A DNA stretch of 64,000 bases from the NCBI RefSeq assembly GCF_029844725.1, contig NZ_JAOCKJ010000001.1:558001-622000 (forward strand). The letters are read 5' to 3'. Below are positions 1-9,620 of this stretch, one piece after another. The stretch's first letter is position 1, and every line of letters begins with the position of its first letter. Origin of the DNA: Pantoea sp. GD03673. Its GTDB lineage: Bacteria > Pseudomonadota > Gammaproteobacteria > Enterobacterales > Enterobacteriaceae. The notes under the pieces were generated by a model. That model was given only the letters and a program-made list of their open reading frames with translations, had not been told where the DNA came from and ran no database searches. Position numbers and translations under genes: made by a program.

Positions 1-399
1 ACCGGACTGATGAATATTCTGCTCAATGGCTGCCCGTTCCTGGTCGTCGATGTGCCCGTCGCTTTTGGCGGCAAACACCAGCGCTGTCACCAGACGTTCG
101 GCGCGCATGTCGATGGGCGTCTGCGCCACGCCAAAGTCAGGTTCATTCTGATGCGCTTCACTGACCCGCTGCTTATATTTGTTCCACAGCACCGCACCTG
201 CGGCCGCACCGCCGCCAATAATCAGCGCTTTGCCGCCATATTTTGTCAGCAGTTTGCGCGACGACTTACTGGAGACAAGCATTGCGGCCAGGCCGCCCAG
301 CGCACCGGGAGCCAGCATGTCACTCAGACCACCGCCCGATTTGCCTTCACCGCCCTTCTTTGCCAGCACCGACTGAATCTGTTGCAACCAGTTATTCAT
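1..399 (-). CDS. yebE: YebE-like inner membrane protein (DUF533/TerB-like), C-terminus cut by window edge
   Basis: The first 133 codons are visible; the gene continues past the left edge. The protein begins [10 protein letters not shown], followed by a Gly/Ala-rich segment with a hydrophobic stretch (residues about 50-65, [17 protein letters not shown]). It then has a motif typical of DUF533 proteins, [18 protein letters not shown], which resembles the TerB acidic helix region. E. coli YebE has the same layout: cytoplasmic N-terminus, one membrane segment, TerB-like domain. Its function is not established. Two adjacent ATG codons exist (400-402 and 397-399); the second was chosen because AGGAG lies six bases before it. 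It diverges from purT. In E. coli yebF and yebG sit between yebE and purT; here they do not. Confidence 0.85.
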   Translation of the reverse strand, partial: MNNWLQQIQSVLAKKGGEGKSGGGLSDMLAPGALGGLAAMLVSSKSSRKLLTKYGGKALIIGGGAAAGAVLWNKYKQRVSEAHQNEPDFGVAQTPIDMRAERLVTALVFAAKSDGHIDDQERAAIEQNIHQSG

Positions 400-510
400 C
401 ATTCACTCCTTTCAGGATGTCAGCCCGCTATCCTGACGAAAAGGATGTCAGGAAACGTCAGAGCGGGAAAAGTAATTCAAAAAGACCTGTCAGCGGGACG
501 AAAGATGAGA

Positions 511-526
511 ACGCAAACGTTTTCGT
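511..526 (+). promoter_or_regulatory. PurR operator upstream of purT
   Basis: The 16-bp sequence ACGCAAACGTTTTCGT matches the PurR consensus ACGCAAACGTTTNCNT. It lies 39 bp before the purT start and just upstream of a -10-like TATACT (528-533), so PurR with hypoxanthine or guanine would block the promoter. Regulation of purT by PurR is known in E. coli; its presence here is read directly from the sequence. Confidence 0.85.
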
Positions 527-565
527 TTATACTTGCGCGCGAATTTTGACTGCTTAGGTGAATGT

Positions 566-1744
566 ATGACGACTCTCGGAACAGCGCTGCGCCCGGCGGC
601 GACGCGCGTGATGCTATTGGGTTCAGGTGAACTGGGTAAAGAGGTGGCGCTGGAGTGTCAGCGTCTGGGTGTGGAAGTGATCGCGGTGGATCGTTACGCC
701 GATGCCCCGGCGATGCATGTTGCCCATCGCAGCCATGTGATCAACATGCTGGATGGCGCAGCACTGGCGGCACTGATTGCCGAAGAGAAACCTGACTTTG
801 TGGTGCCGGAAATCGAAGCCATCGCCACCGATACGCTGGTTGAGCTGGAGCAGCAGGGCCAGCGCGTGGTTCCGACCGCCCGTGCCGCGCGGCTGACCAT
901 GAATCGCGAAGGCATTCGCCGCCTGGCGGCTGAAGAGCTGTCGCTACCCACTTCCCCTTATCGCTTTGCCGACAGCAAGGTGCGCTTTGATGAGGCCGCG
1001 GCCGGGATCGGTTTCCCCTGCATTGTAAAGCCGGTAATGAGTTCATCCGGTAAAGGTCAGAGCTTTATCCGCGACGCCAGCCAGCTTGATAAAGCCTGGG
1101 ACTATGCCCAACAGGGTGGCCGCGCCGGTGCCGGTCGCGTCATCGTCGAAGGCGTTGTTAACTTCGATTTTGAAATCACCCTGCTGACCATAAGCGCAGT
1201 CGATGGTATTCACTTCTGTGCGCCGATTGGTCACCGTCAGGAGGATGGCGATTACCGGGAATCCTGGCAGCCACAGCAGATGAGCGCCGTCGCACTGCAG
1301 CGGGCACAGGATGTTGCTGCACAGGTTGTGAAGGCGCTGGGCGGCTATGGCCTGTTCGGCGTTGAGCTGTTTGTCTGCGGTGATGACGTTGTGTTCAGTG
1401 AAGTGTCGCCGCGTCCTCACGACACCGGCATGGTGACGCTGATTTCGCAGGATCTGTCAGAGTTTGCACTGCACGTGCGGGCGTTTCTGGGTCTGCCGAT
1501 TGGCGGGATCCGGCAGTATGGTCCGTCGGCGTCAGCCGTTATCCTGCCACAGCTGGACAGCCAGAATGTGCAGTTTGTGAATGTTGAAGCCGCGCTGGGT
1601 GCAGGGCTGCAACTGCGACTGTTTGGCAAGCCGGAGATTAGCGGACAGCGCCGTCTGGGCGTCGCGCTGGCCAGTGGTGACACCACCACTCAGGCGATTG
1701 CGCGTGCCGTTGCCAGCGCAGCAGCCGTTACCGTTCAGGGGTAA
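566..1744 (+). CDS. purT: Formate-dependent phosphoribosylglycinamide formyltransferase PurT (GAR transformylase 2)
   Basis: PurT makes formyl-GAR from GAR, formate and ATP, the third step of de novo purine synthesis, as an alternative to folate-dependent PurN. The 392-residue protein has the same length as E. coli PurT and aligns throughout. It has an N-terminal Rossmann-like region ([19 protein letters not shown]), a central ATP-grasp domain ([28 protein letters not shown]) and the C-terminal [14 protein letters not shown] segment. The start ATG at 566 was chosen by homology ([17 protein letters not shown]); an in-frame extension to 533 would run into the promoter. It is monocistronic, with a PurR box upstream, and convergent with eda. 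Confidence 0.97.
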   Translation: MTTLGTALRPAATRVMLLGSGELGKEVALECQRLGVEVIAVDRYADAPAMHVAHRSHVINMLDGAALAALIAEEKPDFVVPEIEAIATDTLVELEQQGQRVVPTARAARLTMNREGIRRLAAEELSLPTSPYRFADSKVRFDEAAAGIGFPCIVKPVMSSSGKGQSFIRDASQLDKAWDYAQQGGRAGAGRVIVEGVVNFDFEITLLTISAVDGIHFCAPIGHRQEDGDYRESWQPQQMSAVALQRAQDVAAQVVKALGGYGLFGVELFVCGDDVVFSEVSPRPHDTGMVTLISQDLSEFALHVRAFLGLPIGGIRQYGPSASAVILPQLDSQNVQFVNVEAALGAGLQLRLFGKPEISGQRRLGVALASGDTTTQAIARAVASAAAVTVQG

Positions 1745-1750
1745 ACGTGT

Positions 1751-1772
1751 GCGGTGAGCAGACGCTCACCGC
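1751..1772. terminator. Inverted repeat between convergent purT and eda
   Basis: A 9-bp perfect stem (GCGGTGAGC/GCTCACCGC) with a 4-nt loop lies in the 34-bp gap between the two convergent stop codons. There is no clear U-tract on either strand, so it is a probable but weak bidirectional terminator. Confidence 0.5.
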
Positions 1773-1778
1773 CATCAC

Positions 1779-2417
1779 TTACTTCGCGCCGTCGACAGCT
1801 TCGCGTGCCAGGCGGGTGATGCGATCCCAGTCACCCGCTTCCAGCGCGTCGGTTGGCACCAGCCAGGAGCCGCCGATACACAGCACGCTTTTCAGCGCCA
1901 GGTAGTCACGGTAGTTGGCCGGAGAGATGCCACCGGTTGGGCAGAAACGCACCTGCGGGAAGGGTCCGCCAATCGCCTGCAGCGCTTTCACGCCGCCATT
2001 GGCTTCTGCCGGGAAAAACTTAAACTCGCGCAGACCGTAGTCCATGCCGGTCATTAACTCCGAAACGGTGCTGATACCCGGAATCAACGGAACCGGTCCT
2101 TCCACCGCCGCTTTCAGCAGCGATTCTGTTACGCCAGGGCTGATAACAAACTGCGCACCGGCATCGGTCACTTCCTGCAACTGCTGCGGGTTGATCACCG
2201 TTCCCGCCCCGACGATCGCATCCGGGACTTCTTTAATCATCGCACGTAACGCATCCATCGCTACTGGCGTGCGCAGCGTCACTTCCAGTACTCTGACACC
2301 GCCTGCCACCAGCGCTTTCGCCATCGGCACCGCATGTTCCAGTTTGTTCACGACAATAACCGGCACCACAGGTCCGGTGGTCAGAATCTGTTCAGCACTC
2401 GTTTTCCAGTTTTTCAT
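1779..2417 (-). CDS. eda: 2-keto-3-deoxy-6-phosphogluconate / 4-hydroxy-2-oxoglutarate aldolase Eda
   Basis: Eda cleaves KDPG to pyruvate and glyceraldehyde 3-phosphate (Entner-Doudoroff and hexuronate/pectin routes) and also acts on 4-hydroxy-2-oxoglutarate. The 212-residue class I aldolase has the catalytic Glu region (VLEVTLRT) and the Schiff-base Lys in [12 protein letters not shown]. It is nearly the same length as E. coli Eda (213). In E. coli the order is zwf-edd-eda; here zwf is followed by a terminator and then eda, with no edd (6-phosphogluconate dehydratase) between. KDPG must therefore come from elsewhere, such as KdgK in hexuronate catabolism or an unlinked edd. A possible KdgR site lies upstream. 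Confidence 0.96.
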   Translation of the reverse strand: MKNWKTSAEQILTTGPVVPVIVVNKLEHAVPMAKALVAGGVRVLEVTLRTPVAMDALRAMIKEVPDAIVGAGTVINPQQLQEVTDAGAQFVISPGVTESLLKAAVEGPVPLIPGISTVSELMTGMDYGLREFKFFPAEANGGVKALQAIGGPFPQVRFCPTGGISPANYRDYLALKSVLCIGGSWLVPTDALEAGDWDRITRLAREAVDGAK

Positions 2418-2540
2418 CAGTTTTCCTTGCTTGATTACACCGGGATCGCGACCCGGTCATGGAGCATCGGCTCCTGCCCTGTAAATTGCGTCACTACCAT
2501 ACATGATCCGCTTCCTGAGCGTCTATCCCTCTTCGCCCAT

Positions 2541-2561
2541 TTTGAAACAGCAGTTCAGTTT
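2541..2561 (-). promoter_or_regulatory. Possible KdgR operator upstream of eda
   Basis: The segment TTTGAAACAGCAGTTCAGTTT resembles the KdgR palindrome (TGAAAC...GTTTCA) with one base missing in the right half. eda is a known KdgR target in enterobacteria, and the site is about 125 bp upstream of the eda start. The match is imperfect, hence the low confidence. Confidence 0.3.
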
Positions 2562-2591
2562 TCTGATTATCCGCTGGTCCGGTGCAGAGGC

Positions 2592-2617
2592 GAAAAAAAA
2601 GCCCGCGTAGCGGGCTT
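2592..2617 (-). terminator. Intrinsic terminator after zwf
   Basis: On the minus strand a GC stem (AAGCCCGC/GCGGGCTT, 3-nt loop) is followed by a run of eight T. It lies 14 bp downstream of the zwf stop and separates zwf transcription from eda. Confidence 0.9.
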
Positions 2618-2631
2618 CTTCAGTACGTCAG

Positions 2632-4107
2632 TTATTCAAACTCATTCCATGAGCGGCCATCGCGGGTGATCATTGCCACCGAGGCCACCGGGCCCCAGGT
2701 GCCCGCCTGATAAGGCTTGGATGAGTCGCCATCTGCCGCCCACGCATTGATAATTGAATCAACATAGGTCCACGCGGCTTCAACTTCATCACGGCGCACA
2801 AACAGCGCCTGGATGCCGCGCATGCTTTCCAGCAGCAGACGCTCATAGGCATCCGCAAGGTGCGACTGGTTGAACGTTTCGGAGTAGCTCAGGTCCAGCT
2901 TGGTGGTCTGCAGCTTGTGCTTGTGATCGAGGCCTGGCACCTTGTTCAGGATTTCGATATCCACGCCCTCGTCCGGCTGCAGACGAATGGTCAGCTTGTT
3001 CTGCGGCAGCTCTGAATAAGAATCTTTAAACAGGTTCATCTCAGGGTTTTTGAAGTAAACCACCACTTCCGAGCACTTGGTCGGTAAACGCTTACCGGTA
3101 CGCAGATAGAACGGCACGCCCGCCCAGCGCCAGTTGTCGATGTCGACACGGATTGCCACGAAGGTCTCCGTGGCGCTGGTTTTATTGGCACCCTCTTCTT
3201 CCAGGTAGCCCGGCACTTTTTTGCCCTGAACAAAGCCAGCGGTATATTGGCCGCGTACGGTTTTTTCACGCACGTTGGTCTGGTCGATGCGGCGCAGCGA
3301 ACGCAGCACTTTAACTTTTTCGTCACGGATGCTGTCGGCGCTGAGATCGGACGGCGGCGACATGGCGATCATGGTCAGAATCTGCAACAGATGGTTCTGG
3401 ATCATGTCACGCATCTGGCCCGCTTTATCGAAGTAACCCCAGCGACCTTCGATCCCCACCTCTTCGGCCACGGTGATCTGCACATGGTCGATAGTGCGGT
3501 TATCCCAGTTGTTTACAAAGATAGAGTTGGCAAAGCGCAGCGCCAGCAGGTTAAGCACGGTCTCTTTGCCAAGATAGTGGTCGATGCGGAATACCTGGCT
3601 CTCATCAAAGTATTCGCCAACGCTGTCGTTGATCTCCTGCGAGGTTTCCAGTGAGGTGCCCAGCGGCTTCTCCATCACAACGCGCGCCGGTTTTGCATTC
3701 AGCTTCGCGGTGCCCAGTCCCTGACAGATGGCACCAAAGGTGCTCGGCGGCATCGCAAAATAGTTGATGGTCGTGCGGTTTTTCTGGTCCAGCATCTTGC
3801 CCAGTTTCGGGAAGTGCGTGGTGTCGTTGACATCGAGGTTGCAGAAGTCGAGACGATTACTGAGCTTATCCCACAGCGCTTCGTCAATCTTCTCCTTCAT
3901 GAAGGTTTCCAGCGCTTCACGTACCACTTTGGTATATTCCGCTTTGTCCCACTCGGCACGGCCGACACCAATAATGCGGGTTTCCTCGTGAATCTGACCC
4001 GCTTTCTCTAACTGGTACAGTGAAGGCAACAGTTTACGGCGTGCAAGATCGCCTTTGGCACCGAAAATCACCAGATCGCATGCCTGGGCTGTTTGTGTTA
4101 CCGCCAT
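2632..4107 (-). CDS. zwf: Glucose-6-phosphate 1-dehydrogenase Zwf
   Basis: Zwf oxidises glucose 6-phosphate to 6-phosphogluconolactone with NADP+, the entry step of the pentose phosphate pathway. The 491-residue protein has the same length as the E. coli enzyme. The N-terminal dinucleotide fold shows [18 protein letters not shown]. The active-site signature RIDHYLGKE is present, and the C-terminus ([13 protein letters not shown]) matches the family. It is divergent from hexR, which encodes its presumed repressor. The 364-bp divergent region is AT-biased near the genes, but I could not find a convincing HexR palindrome in it. Confidence 0.98.
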   Translation of the reverse strand: MAVTQTAQACDLVIFGAKGDLARRKLLPSLYQLEKAGQIHEETRIIGVGRAEWDKAEYTKVVREALETFMKEKIDEALWDKLSNRLDFCNLDVNDTTHFPKLGKMLDQKNRTTINYFAMPPSTFGAICQGLGTAKLNAKPARVVMEKPLGTSLETSQEINDSVGEYFDESQVFRIDHYLGKETVLNLLALRFANSIFVNNWDNRTIDHVQITVAEEVGIEGRWGYFDKAGQMRDMIQNHLLQILTMIAMSPPSDLSADSIRDEKVKVLRSLRRIDQTNVREKTVRGQYTAGFVQGKKVPGYLEEEGANKTSATETFVAIRVDIDNWRWAGVPFYLRTGKRLPTKCSEVVVYFKNPEMNLFKDSYSELPQNKLTIRLQPDEGVDIEILNKVPGLDHKHKLQTTKLDLSYSETFNQSHLADAYERLLLESMRGIQALFVRRDEVEAAWTYVDSIINAWAADGDSSKPYQAGTWGPVASVAMITRDGRSWNEFE

Positions 4108-4471
4108 TTTCCTCTCCTCGTTGCAGGATAGTCCGGTGGTGATGCATCCTCTGCCACCGGGTCCAGGTTATTATTTTCTTTCAGCACAATGTACTTTTTT
4201 CCCCGCGCCAGGTAAACCGACTCGCCGGGCCAACCGCATTAACTCTGTACCGGATGTGCTAAGCGCGTGTGATGACGCGTGCGGATTGCCGGTTTTTTCT
4301 GTGTCTGCGGGTGTCAGGAAAATCTGGCACCGATCAAAGTATCCCAAAAAAAAGCGTTATCGGCTTGTCCGCCGCTGCGCCTGTCGGCTGCTGACGCGAT
4401 ATAGTCTCTGTTAATCGGCGCTGACGACAGTGATAATTGAAATTGATAAAAGCGATAATGGTCATCGGTTT
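4108..4471. other. zwf-hexR divergent intergenic region
   Basis: These 364 bp separate the zwf start (minus) from the hexR start (plus). A -10-like TATAGT is visible at 4400-4405 in the hexR direction without a good -35. A small open frame crosses the region (about 4055-4414 plus) but has no ribosome site or family resemblance. I could not identify a confident HexR, SoxS or MarA box by eye. Confidence 0.5.
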
Positions 4472-5350
4472 ATGAATATGCTGGAAAAAATTGAGGCGCA
4501 GTTCGCTGCGCTGAGCAAAGCGGAACAGAAAGTCGCCCGGCAGATTCTGGCTGAACCCCAGGCGGCGATGCACTCCAGCATCGCGACACTGGCGGGCGTT
4601 GCCTGCGTGAGTGAACCCACGGTGAACCGCTTCTGCCATCGACTGGGCGCACGCGGCTTCCCCGACTTTAAACTGCAACTGGCGCAAAGCCTGGTGAAAA
4701 GCAGCAACTGGGTCAGCCGGGGCGTGGAAGATGACGACAGTGTGGAGAACTACAGTCACAAAATCTTCGACTCGGCGCTGGCAGGACTACAGCGGGTACG
4801 GGATCAGCTGGATAGCGCATCTCTGCAGCAGGCCGTAACACTGCTCGCCCAGGCCGATAAACTCGCTTTTTTCGGGCTGGGGGCATCCGCCGTCGTGGCA
4901 CATGACGCCTTTACCAAATTTCTGCGCTTTAATCTGCCCGTCATCTGGTCGGACGATATTGTGATCCAGCGCATGAGTTGCATAAATAGTCGAGCCGGTG
5001 ACGTTTTTGTTCTCATTTCACATACTGGACGCACAAAAAATATGGTAGAACTGGCTCGCCTGGCCCGTGTAAACGGTTCCACCGTTATTGCCATCACCTC
5101 TCCCGATTCACCCCTTGCCCATGAAGCAGCGATAGCTTTAGTGCTTGATGTTCCGGAAGATACTGATGTCTATTTGCCGATGGTGTCGCGCCTGGCGCAG
5201 TTAACCGTGATCGATGTGCTGGCGACCGGTTTTACCCTGGAACGGGGAGCCCCCTTTCGGGAAAACCTTAAGCGCGTAAAAGAAGCGTTGAAAGCGTCGC
5301 GTTACGAAAAGAACACCATTCGGGAAGAGGATGATCAGCAAAAAAATTAA
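4472..5350 (+). CDS. hexR: HexR, RpiR-family regulator of hexose/Entner-Doudoroff genes
   Basis: HexR is a KDPG-responsive transcription factor controlling zwf, edd/eda and glycolytic genes in gammaproteobacteria. The 292-residue protein has an N-terminal RpiR helix-turn-helix (residues 1-77, ACVSEPTVNRFCHRLG) and a C-terminal SIS sugar-phosphate domain (about 120-265, FFGLGASAVVAHDAF and LISHTGRTKN). It aligns closely with E. coli HexR (YebK). The start at 4472 (MNMLEKIEAQ) follows homology; the ribosome site is poor. Position between zwf and pykA is conserved. Confidence 0.95.
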   Translation: MNMLEKIEAQFAALSKAEQKVARQILAEPQAAMHSSIATLAGVACVSEPTVNRFCHRLGARGFPDFKLQLAQSLVKSSNWVSRGVEDDDSVENYSHKIFDSALAGLQRVRDQLDSASLQQAVTLLAQADKLAFFGLGASAVVAHDAFTKFLRFNLPVIWSDDIVIQRMSCINSRAGDVFVLISHTGRTKNMVELARLARVNGSTVIAITSPDSPLAHEAAIALVLDVPEDTDVYLPMVSRLAQLTVIDVLATGFTLERGAPFRENLKRVKEALKASRYEKNTIREEDDQQKN

Positions 5351-5364
5351 CATCACATTTACAA

Positions 5365-5380
5365 TGTGAGTCGTATCACA
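5365..5380. promoter_or_regulatory. Perfect CRP-type site upstream of pykA
   Basis: TGTGA-GTCGTA-TCACA matches both CRP half-sites (TGTGA-N6-TCACA) exactly. It is 93 to 78 bp before the pykA ATG and starts 14 bp after the hexR stop. A -10-like TAGATA at 5400-5405 would put the site centre near -40, a class II activator position. The promoter assignment is inference. Confidence 0.7.
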
Positions 5381-5457
5381 ACCCGTCGATCATATAGAAT
5401 AGATAACCATGCTGTGTCCACAGACCCGGACACGCTTAAATGTTTACGGAGTCCTCG

Positions 5458-6900
5458 ATGTCAAGACGTCTCAGAAGAACCAAAATCGTAACAACCCTCG
5501 GCCCGGCCACCGATCGTGATAATAACCTCGAAAAAATCATCGCTGCTGGCGCGAACGTTGTACGACTCAACTTCTCTCACGGCACGCCTGAAGATCATCA
5601 GCTACGTGCCGACAAAGTTCGCGAGATTGCTGCAAAACTGGGGCGTCACGTCGCTATTCTCGGTGACCTCCAGGGTCCAAAAATTCGTGTTTCAACCTTC
5701 AAAGAAGGCAAAGTTTTCCTGAATATCGGCGACCGCTTCCTGCTGGATGCCAGCCTGGGTAAAGGCGAAGGCGATAAAGAGCGCGTGGGTATCGACTACA
5801 AGGGTCTGCCTGAAGATGTGGTGCCAGGCGATATCCTGCTGCTGGACGACGGCCGCGTGCAGCTAAAAGTGCTGGAAGTTCAGGACATGAAAGTCTTCAC
5901 CGAAGTCACCGTGGGCGGCCCGCTGTCGAACAACAAAGGCATTAACAAGCTGGGTGGCGGCCTGTCAGCGGAAGCACTGACTGAAAAAGACAAAGCAGAC
6001 ATTATCACCGCCGCTAAAATCCGCGTCGATTATCTGGCCGTCTCCTTCCCCCGCTGTGGCGAAGATATGAACCTGGCGCGTCGTCTGGCGCGTGAAGCGG
6101 GTTGTGAGGCCAAACTGGTCGCTAAAGTGGAACGTGCCGAAGCGGTTGCCAGCCAGGAAGCGATGGATGACATCATTCTGGCATCAGACGTGGTGATGGT
6201 TGCACGTGGCGATCTGGGCGTTGAGATTGGCGATCCGGAACTGGTCGGCATTCAGAAAGCGTTAATTCGTCGTGCCCGTCAGCTTAACCGCACCATCATC
6301 ACGGCAACCCAGATGATGGAGTCGATGATCACGAACCCGATGCCGACCCGCGCAGAAGTGATGGACGTGGCGAACGCCGTGCTGGATGGCACCGATGCCG
6401 TGATGCTCTCTGCGGAAACCGCAGCGGGTCAGTATCCGGCTGAAACCGTCTCGGCGATGGCGAAGGTCTGCCTGGGCGCAGAGAAGATTCCAAGCGTTAA
6501 CGTTTCCAAGCACCGTCTGGATGTGCAGTTCGACAACGTGGAAGAAGCGATCGCCATGTCTTCGATGTATGCCGCCAACCACCTGCAGGGCGTCACCGCA
6601 ATCATCACCATGACCGAATCGGGTCGTACGCCGCTGATGACCTCGCGTATCACCTCGGGCCTGCCGATTTTCGCGATGTCACGCCATGAACGTACGCTGA
6701 ACCTCACCGCGCTCTATCGCGGTGTGACGCCGGTGTTCTTCGACAGCAACAACGACGGCGTGGCGGCTGCACACGATGCGGTTAACCTGCTGCGTGATAA
6801 AGGTTTCCTGGTTTCCGGCGATCTGGTCATCGTCACGCAGGGTGACGTGATGGGTGCCACCGGCACCACCAACACGACCCGCGTGCTGCGCGTGGATTAA
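5458..6900 (+). CDS. pykA: Pyruvate kinase II (PykA, AMP-activated type)
   Basis: PykA converts phosphoenolpyruvate and ADP to pyruvate and ATP. The 480-residue protein (E. coli PykA 480) starts [20 protein letters not shown]. It has the substrate-loop [10 protein letters not shown], the catalytic Lys/Glu region KVERAEAV and the active-site [10 protein letters not shown]. An in-frame upstream Met at 5440 was rejected in favour of 5458 by homology and the GGAGT-type ribosome site. It is downstream of hexR in the same direction but has its own CRP-type promoter region. A strong terminator follows. Confidence 0.98.
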   Translation: MSRRLRRTKIVTTLGPATDRDNNLEKIIAAGANVVRLNFSHGTPEDHQLRADKVREIAAKLGRHVAILGDLQGPKIRVSTFKEGKVFLNIGDRFLLDASLGKGEGDKERVGIDYKGLPEDVVPGDILLLDDGRVQLKVLEVQDMKVFTEVTVGGPLSNNKGINKLGGGLSAEALTEKDKADIITAAKIRVDYLAVSFPRCGEDMNLARRLAREAGCEAKLVAKVERAEAVASQEAMDDIILASDVVMVARGDLGVEIGDPELVGIQKALIRRARQLNRTIITATQMMESMITNPMPTRAEVMDVANAVLDGTDAVMLSAETAAGQYPAETVSAMAKVCLGAEKIPSVNVSKHRLDVQFDNVEEAIAMSSMYAANHLQGVTAIITMTESGRTPLMTSRITSGLPIFAMSRHERTLNLTALYRGVTPVFFDSNNDGVAAAHDAVNLLRDKGFLVSGDLVIVTQGDVMGATGTTNTTRVLRVD

Positions 6901-6937
6901 TTGCCCCCGGGTTAACATTGTCGGTGTAGAATCAACG

Positions 6938-6968
6938 ACGCGACTGCCTGGCAGTCGCGTTTTCTTTT
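6938..6968 (+). terminator. Intrinsic terminator after pykA
   Basis: An 11-bp perfect inverted repeat (ACGCGACTGCC/GGCAGTCGCGT, one base between arms) is followed by TTTTCTTTT. It ends only about 17 bp before the next ATG, so the efflux gene at 6985 either depends on read-through or has a promoter inside pykA. Confidence 0.9.
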
Positions 6969-6984
6969 CTGACAAGGAGGCAAG

Positions 6985-8217
6985 ATGCCCCGTTTCCAGC
7001 CCATCAGCCAGCTTACCGGCCGAATTTTACTTTTTCCTCTGGCGTTAGTGCTGTTCGAGTTTGCTACCTATATCGCTCACGACATGATCCAGCCGGGTAT
7101 GCTGATCGTTACCAGTGAGTTCTCTGCCGGCCCGGAATGGGTTTCCACCTCGCTGACCGCCTACCTAATTGGCGGCGTGGTGCTGCAATGGCTGCTGGGT
7201 CCGCTCTCCGATAAGTTCGGGCGGCGACCGGTGATGCTCTCCGGCATTCTGTTTTTTGCCGTCGCCTGCATACTGACCAACTGGGTCAGCTCGATTGAAG
7301 AATTTGTCAGCCTGCGTTTTATTCAGGGCATCAGCCTGTGCTTTATCGGTGCGGTCGGCTATGCCGCCATTCAGGAAGCGTTTGATGAGGCGCTGGCGGT
7401 GCGCATGATGGCGCTGATGGCCAACGTGGCGCTGCTGGCCCCGCTGGCGGGTCCGCTTGCCGGTGCCGCCTGGCTCACCGTGGGCAGCTGGCGCAGTATG
7501 TTCTGGCTGTTTGCTGCCTGCAGCCTGGTTGCGTTCGTGGTGTTGTGGCGTGTGATGCCTGAAACCGCAGGCGACCGCAGTCACTCCATCGCCCTGCCGA
7601 ATCTGGCGCGAAACTATGGCCGATTGATGAAAGACCGGCTGGTGATGTTCGGGTCTTTTGCTATCGGGCTGGTGTTTATCCCGATCCTCACCTGGGTTGC
7701 GTTGTCGCCGGTGATTCTGATGCATGACGAAGGTCTGTCACGCATGCAGTACGCCCTGCTGCAGCTGCCGGTGTTTCTGGCGATGATCGCTGGCAACCTG
7801 ACGCTGAGTAAGCTGGCAGGACGGGTGCCGATTGAGCAGCCGGTGAAGTTCGCCGCCTGGCCGATTCTGGTGGGTCTGAGCATCGCGCTGGTGGCCAGCC
7901 TGATGAACAGCCACGGTTATCTGCTGATTACGGCTGGCCTGAGCCTCTACGCCTTTGGCGCTGGCATGGTGAATGCCGGACTCTATCGCCTGACGCTCTA
8001 CGCCAGCAACGAAGGCAAAGGCAGCGTGGCGGCGATGCTGGGGATGATCAGCATTCTGACGCTGGCGGCAGGCATTGAACTGGCGAAAAGTGGCTATTTT
8101 AGCGGCGGTACGTTGTGGTTCTGTCTGATTAACTTTATCAGCGGCGTGCTGTGGTTTGGCCTGGTGATCCTGTTTATGCGCGAGCGCAAACGTCGCAGCA
8201 GGCTGGACGCGTTATAA
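6985..8217 (+). CDS. MdfA/MdtM-type multidrug efflux transporter (MFS, DHA1)
   Basis: This 410-residue major facilitator protein has about 12 membrane helices. It aligns along its length with E. coli MdfA (LFPLALVLFEFATYI, LQWLLGPLSDKFGRRPVMLSG, QGISLCFIGAVGYAAIQEAF). The family motif A (GPLSDKFGRRP) is intact. The two acidic residues that matter for MdfA transport in helix 1, E26 and D34, correspond to E25 and D33 here. The expected role is H+-coupled export of cationic and neutral drugs across the inner membrane. MdtM is the other close relative, so I give no symbol. An AAGGAGGC ribosome site precedes the ATG. In E. coli pykA is next to lpxM, so this gene is an insertion into a conserved junction. 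Confidence 0.88.
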   Translation: MPRFQPISQLTGRILLFPLALVLFEFATYIAHDMIQPGMLIVTSEFSAGPEWVSTSLTAYLIGGVVLQWLLGPLSDKFGRRPVMLSGILFFAVACILTNWVSSIEEFVSLRFIQGISLCFIGAVGYAAIQEAFDEALAVRMMALMANVALLAPLAGPLAGAAWLTVGSWRSMFWLFAACSLVAFVVLWRVMPETAGDRSHSIALPNLARNYGRLMKDRLVMFGSFAIGLVFIPILTWVALSPVILMHDEGLSRMQYALLQLPVFLAMIAGNLTLSKLAGRVPIEQPVKFAAWPILVGLSIALVASLMNSHGYLLITAGLSLYAFGAGMVNAGLYRLTLYASNEGKGSVAAMLGMISILTLAAGIELAKSGYFSGGTLWFCLINFISGVLWFGLVILFMRERKRRSRLDAL

Positions 8218-8542
8218 CAAAGCTGCGTAATCGTCCGCGCTGAGCATGCCACGGATGGCGATTTGCGTCTTTGCGCAGGGCGTAGGCTTCCTGAGCCAGC
8301 TCTTTTATTTACATCATAAAAGGCTGCGAAAGCGGCCTTGTTATTATCACTTACTCGCTGGATCCGGGTGAATCTGAAAGCGGCGAATAAACTTAAAGCG
8401 CAGGGAACACGGGCAGAGGAGGAAAGCGTCCCGCGCCACGGATGGCGCGGGCCGAGCGGCCAGGGATTGGCTTAAGCGCCTTTCCGATCTGACCGTGTTC
8501 CCTAAGCATGTTCGAACTTACCGCTAACCAAACCCGACGTAC
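8218..8542. other. Intergenic region after the efflux gene, possible gene remnant
   Basis: About 325 bp lie between the efflux gene and the lpxM terminator. At 8320-8339 a hairpin (AAGGCTGC-GAAA-GCGGCCTT) probably ends the efflux transcript, although the U-run is broken. On the minus strand, 8212-8310 contains two protein-like pieces in adjacent frames (KELAQEAYALRKD, then QIAIRGMLSADDYAALL followed by a stop). This could be the tail of a decayed gene; it matched no family I recognise. The rest (8346-8542) shows nothing clear. Confidence 0.4.
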
Positions 8543-8566
8543 CAAAAAGGCCGCTTTCGCGGCCTT
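8543..8566 (-). terminator. Intrinsic terminator after lpxM
   Basis: On the minus strand, AAGGCCGC-GAAA-GCGGCCTT (8-bp stem, GNRA-type tetraloop) is followed by TTTTT. It begins four bases after the lpxM stop. Confidence 0.92.
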
Positions 8567-8570
8567 ACTG

Positions 8571-9545
8571 CTATTTGCGCGGATAAAGCTCTTTGCGCGA
8601 ATAGGGTTCAATATCACCCTCTTTGCGGGTCTTCAGCAGCTTGAGGATCCACGTGTACTGCTCGGGATGCGGGCGGACAAACACCTCGACCTCTTCATTC
8701 ATCCGGCGAGCCAGCTGGTGATCGTCTGCCTCCAGCAGATCGTCCATTGGCGGACGCACATAAATTTCAAGCTTATGCGTTTCACTGTTATAAACCGGGA
8801 ACAATGGCACCACGCGGGCGCGGCACACCTTCATCAGTCGGCCTACCGCAGGCAGCGTCGCTTTGTACGTGGCAAAGAAATCGACGAACTCGCTGTGCTC
8901 CGCACCGTGATCCTGGTCGGGCAGATAGTAGCCCCAGTAACCCTGACGCACTGAACTGATAAAGGGTTTAATCCCGTCGTTACGCGCATGCATCCGGCCA
9001 CCATAGCAACGACGGGCGGTGTTCCAGGCATAGTCCAGTAGCGGGTCGCTCTGATTGTGGAACATGGCTGCCATCTTCTGGCCTTCTGACGCCAGCAGCA
9101 TGGCGGGAATATCCACTGCCCAGCCGTGTGGCACCAGGAAAATCACATTCTCCTGGTCAGCTTTCATCTGGTCGATAATTTCACGACCATGCCACACAAC
9201 GCGCTGACGGATACGCGCCGGGTCGCGCAGCACCAGCTCGGCCATCATTGTCATCGCCTGCGGCGCGGTCGCAAACATCTCATCAACCAGCGTCGCGCGC
9301 TGCTCTTCGCTAAGTTCCGGCAGGCAATAATAGAGATTGATCAGTGCGCGACGGCGAGCACCCTTTGCCAGCTTACCGGCAAACCGGCCTAAACGGCCCA
9401 GTAGCGGATCGCGTACTTTCGGCGGTAAATATGCCAGACCCACCAGCGCACCAATTGCCAGCCAGCTGCCCCAGAACTTAGGTTTGAGAAAAGAACGTTC
9501 AAAAACGGGAATAAATTCAGTGTTATTTTTTTTACGGGTTTCCAT
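8571..9545 (-). CDS. lpxM: Lipid A biosynthesis (KDO)2-lauroyl-lipid IVA acyltransferase LpxM
   Basis: LpxM adds the secondary myristoyl chain to lauroylated KDO2-lipid IVA at the inner membrane, completing hexa-acylated lipid A. The 324-residue protein aligns end to end with E. coli LpxM/MsbB (323): opening [13 protein letters not shown], the acyltransferase HX4D motif in [34 protein letters not shown] and the closing [20 protein letters not shown]. It follows mepM on the same strand but is separated from it by a strong terminator, so it probably has its own promoter. Confidence 0.96.
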   Translation of the reverse strand: METRKKNNTEFIPVFERSFLKPKFWGSWLAIGALVGLAYLPPKVRDPLLGRLGRFAGKLAKGARRRALINLYYCLPELSEEQRATLVDEMFATAPQAMTMMAELVLRDPARIRQRVVWHGREIIDQMKADQENVIFLVPHGWAVDIPAMLLASEGQKMAAMFHNQSDPLLDYAWNTARRCYGGRMHARNDGIKPFISSVRQGYWGYYLPDQDHGAEHSEFVDFFATYKATLPAVGRLMKVCRARVVPLFPVYNSETHKLEIYVRPPMDDLLEADDHQLARRMNEEVEVFVRPHPEQYTWILKLLKTRKEGDIEPYSRKELYPRK

Positions 9546-9620
9546 GCACTCGCCTCAAGCAATGACCGGCTTATGATAGTGACGACCTGAAAATTTGCAA
9601 TCATCCTGCGCCAGATAGCA

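Noticed and set aside
4055..4414. A 119-codon plus-strand frame across the zwf start and promoter
   Set aside because: It begins inside zwf on the opposite strand, has no family resemblance and covers the divergent promoter region.
8320..8566. Two similar AAGGC...GCCTT hairpins read as a repeat-bounded element
   Set aside because: Each fits as an independent terminator of the gene next to it; stem similarity is limited to the common GC core.
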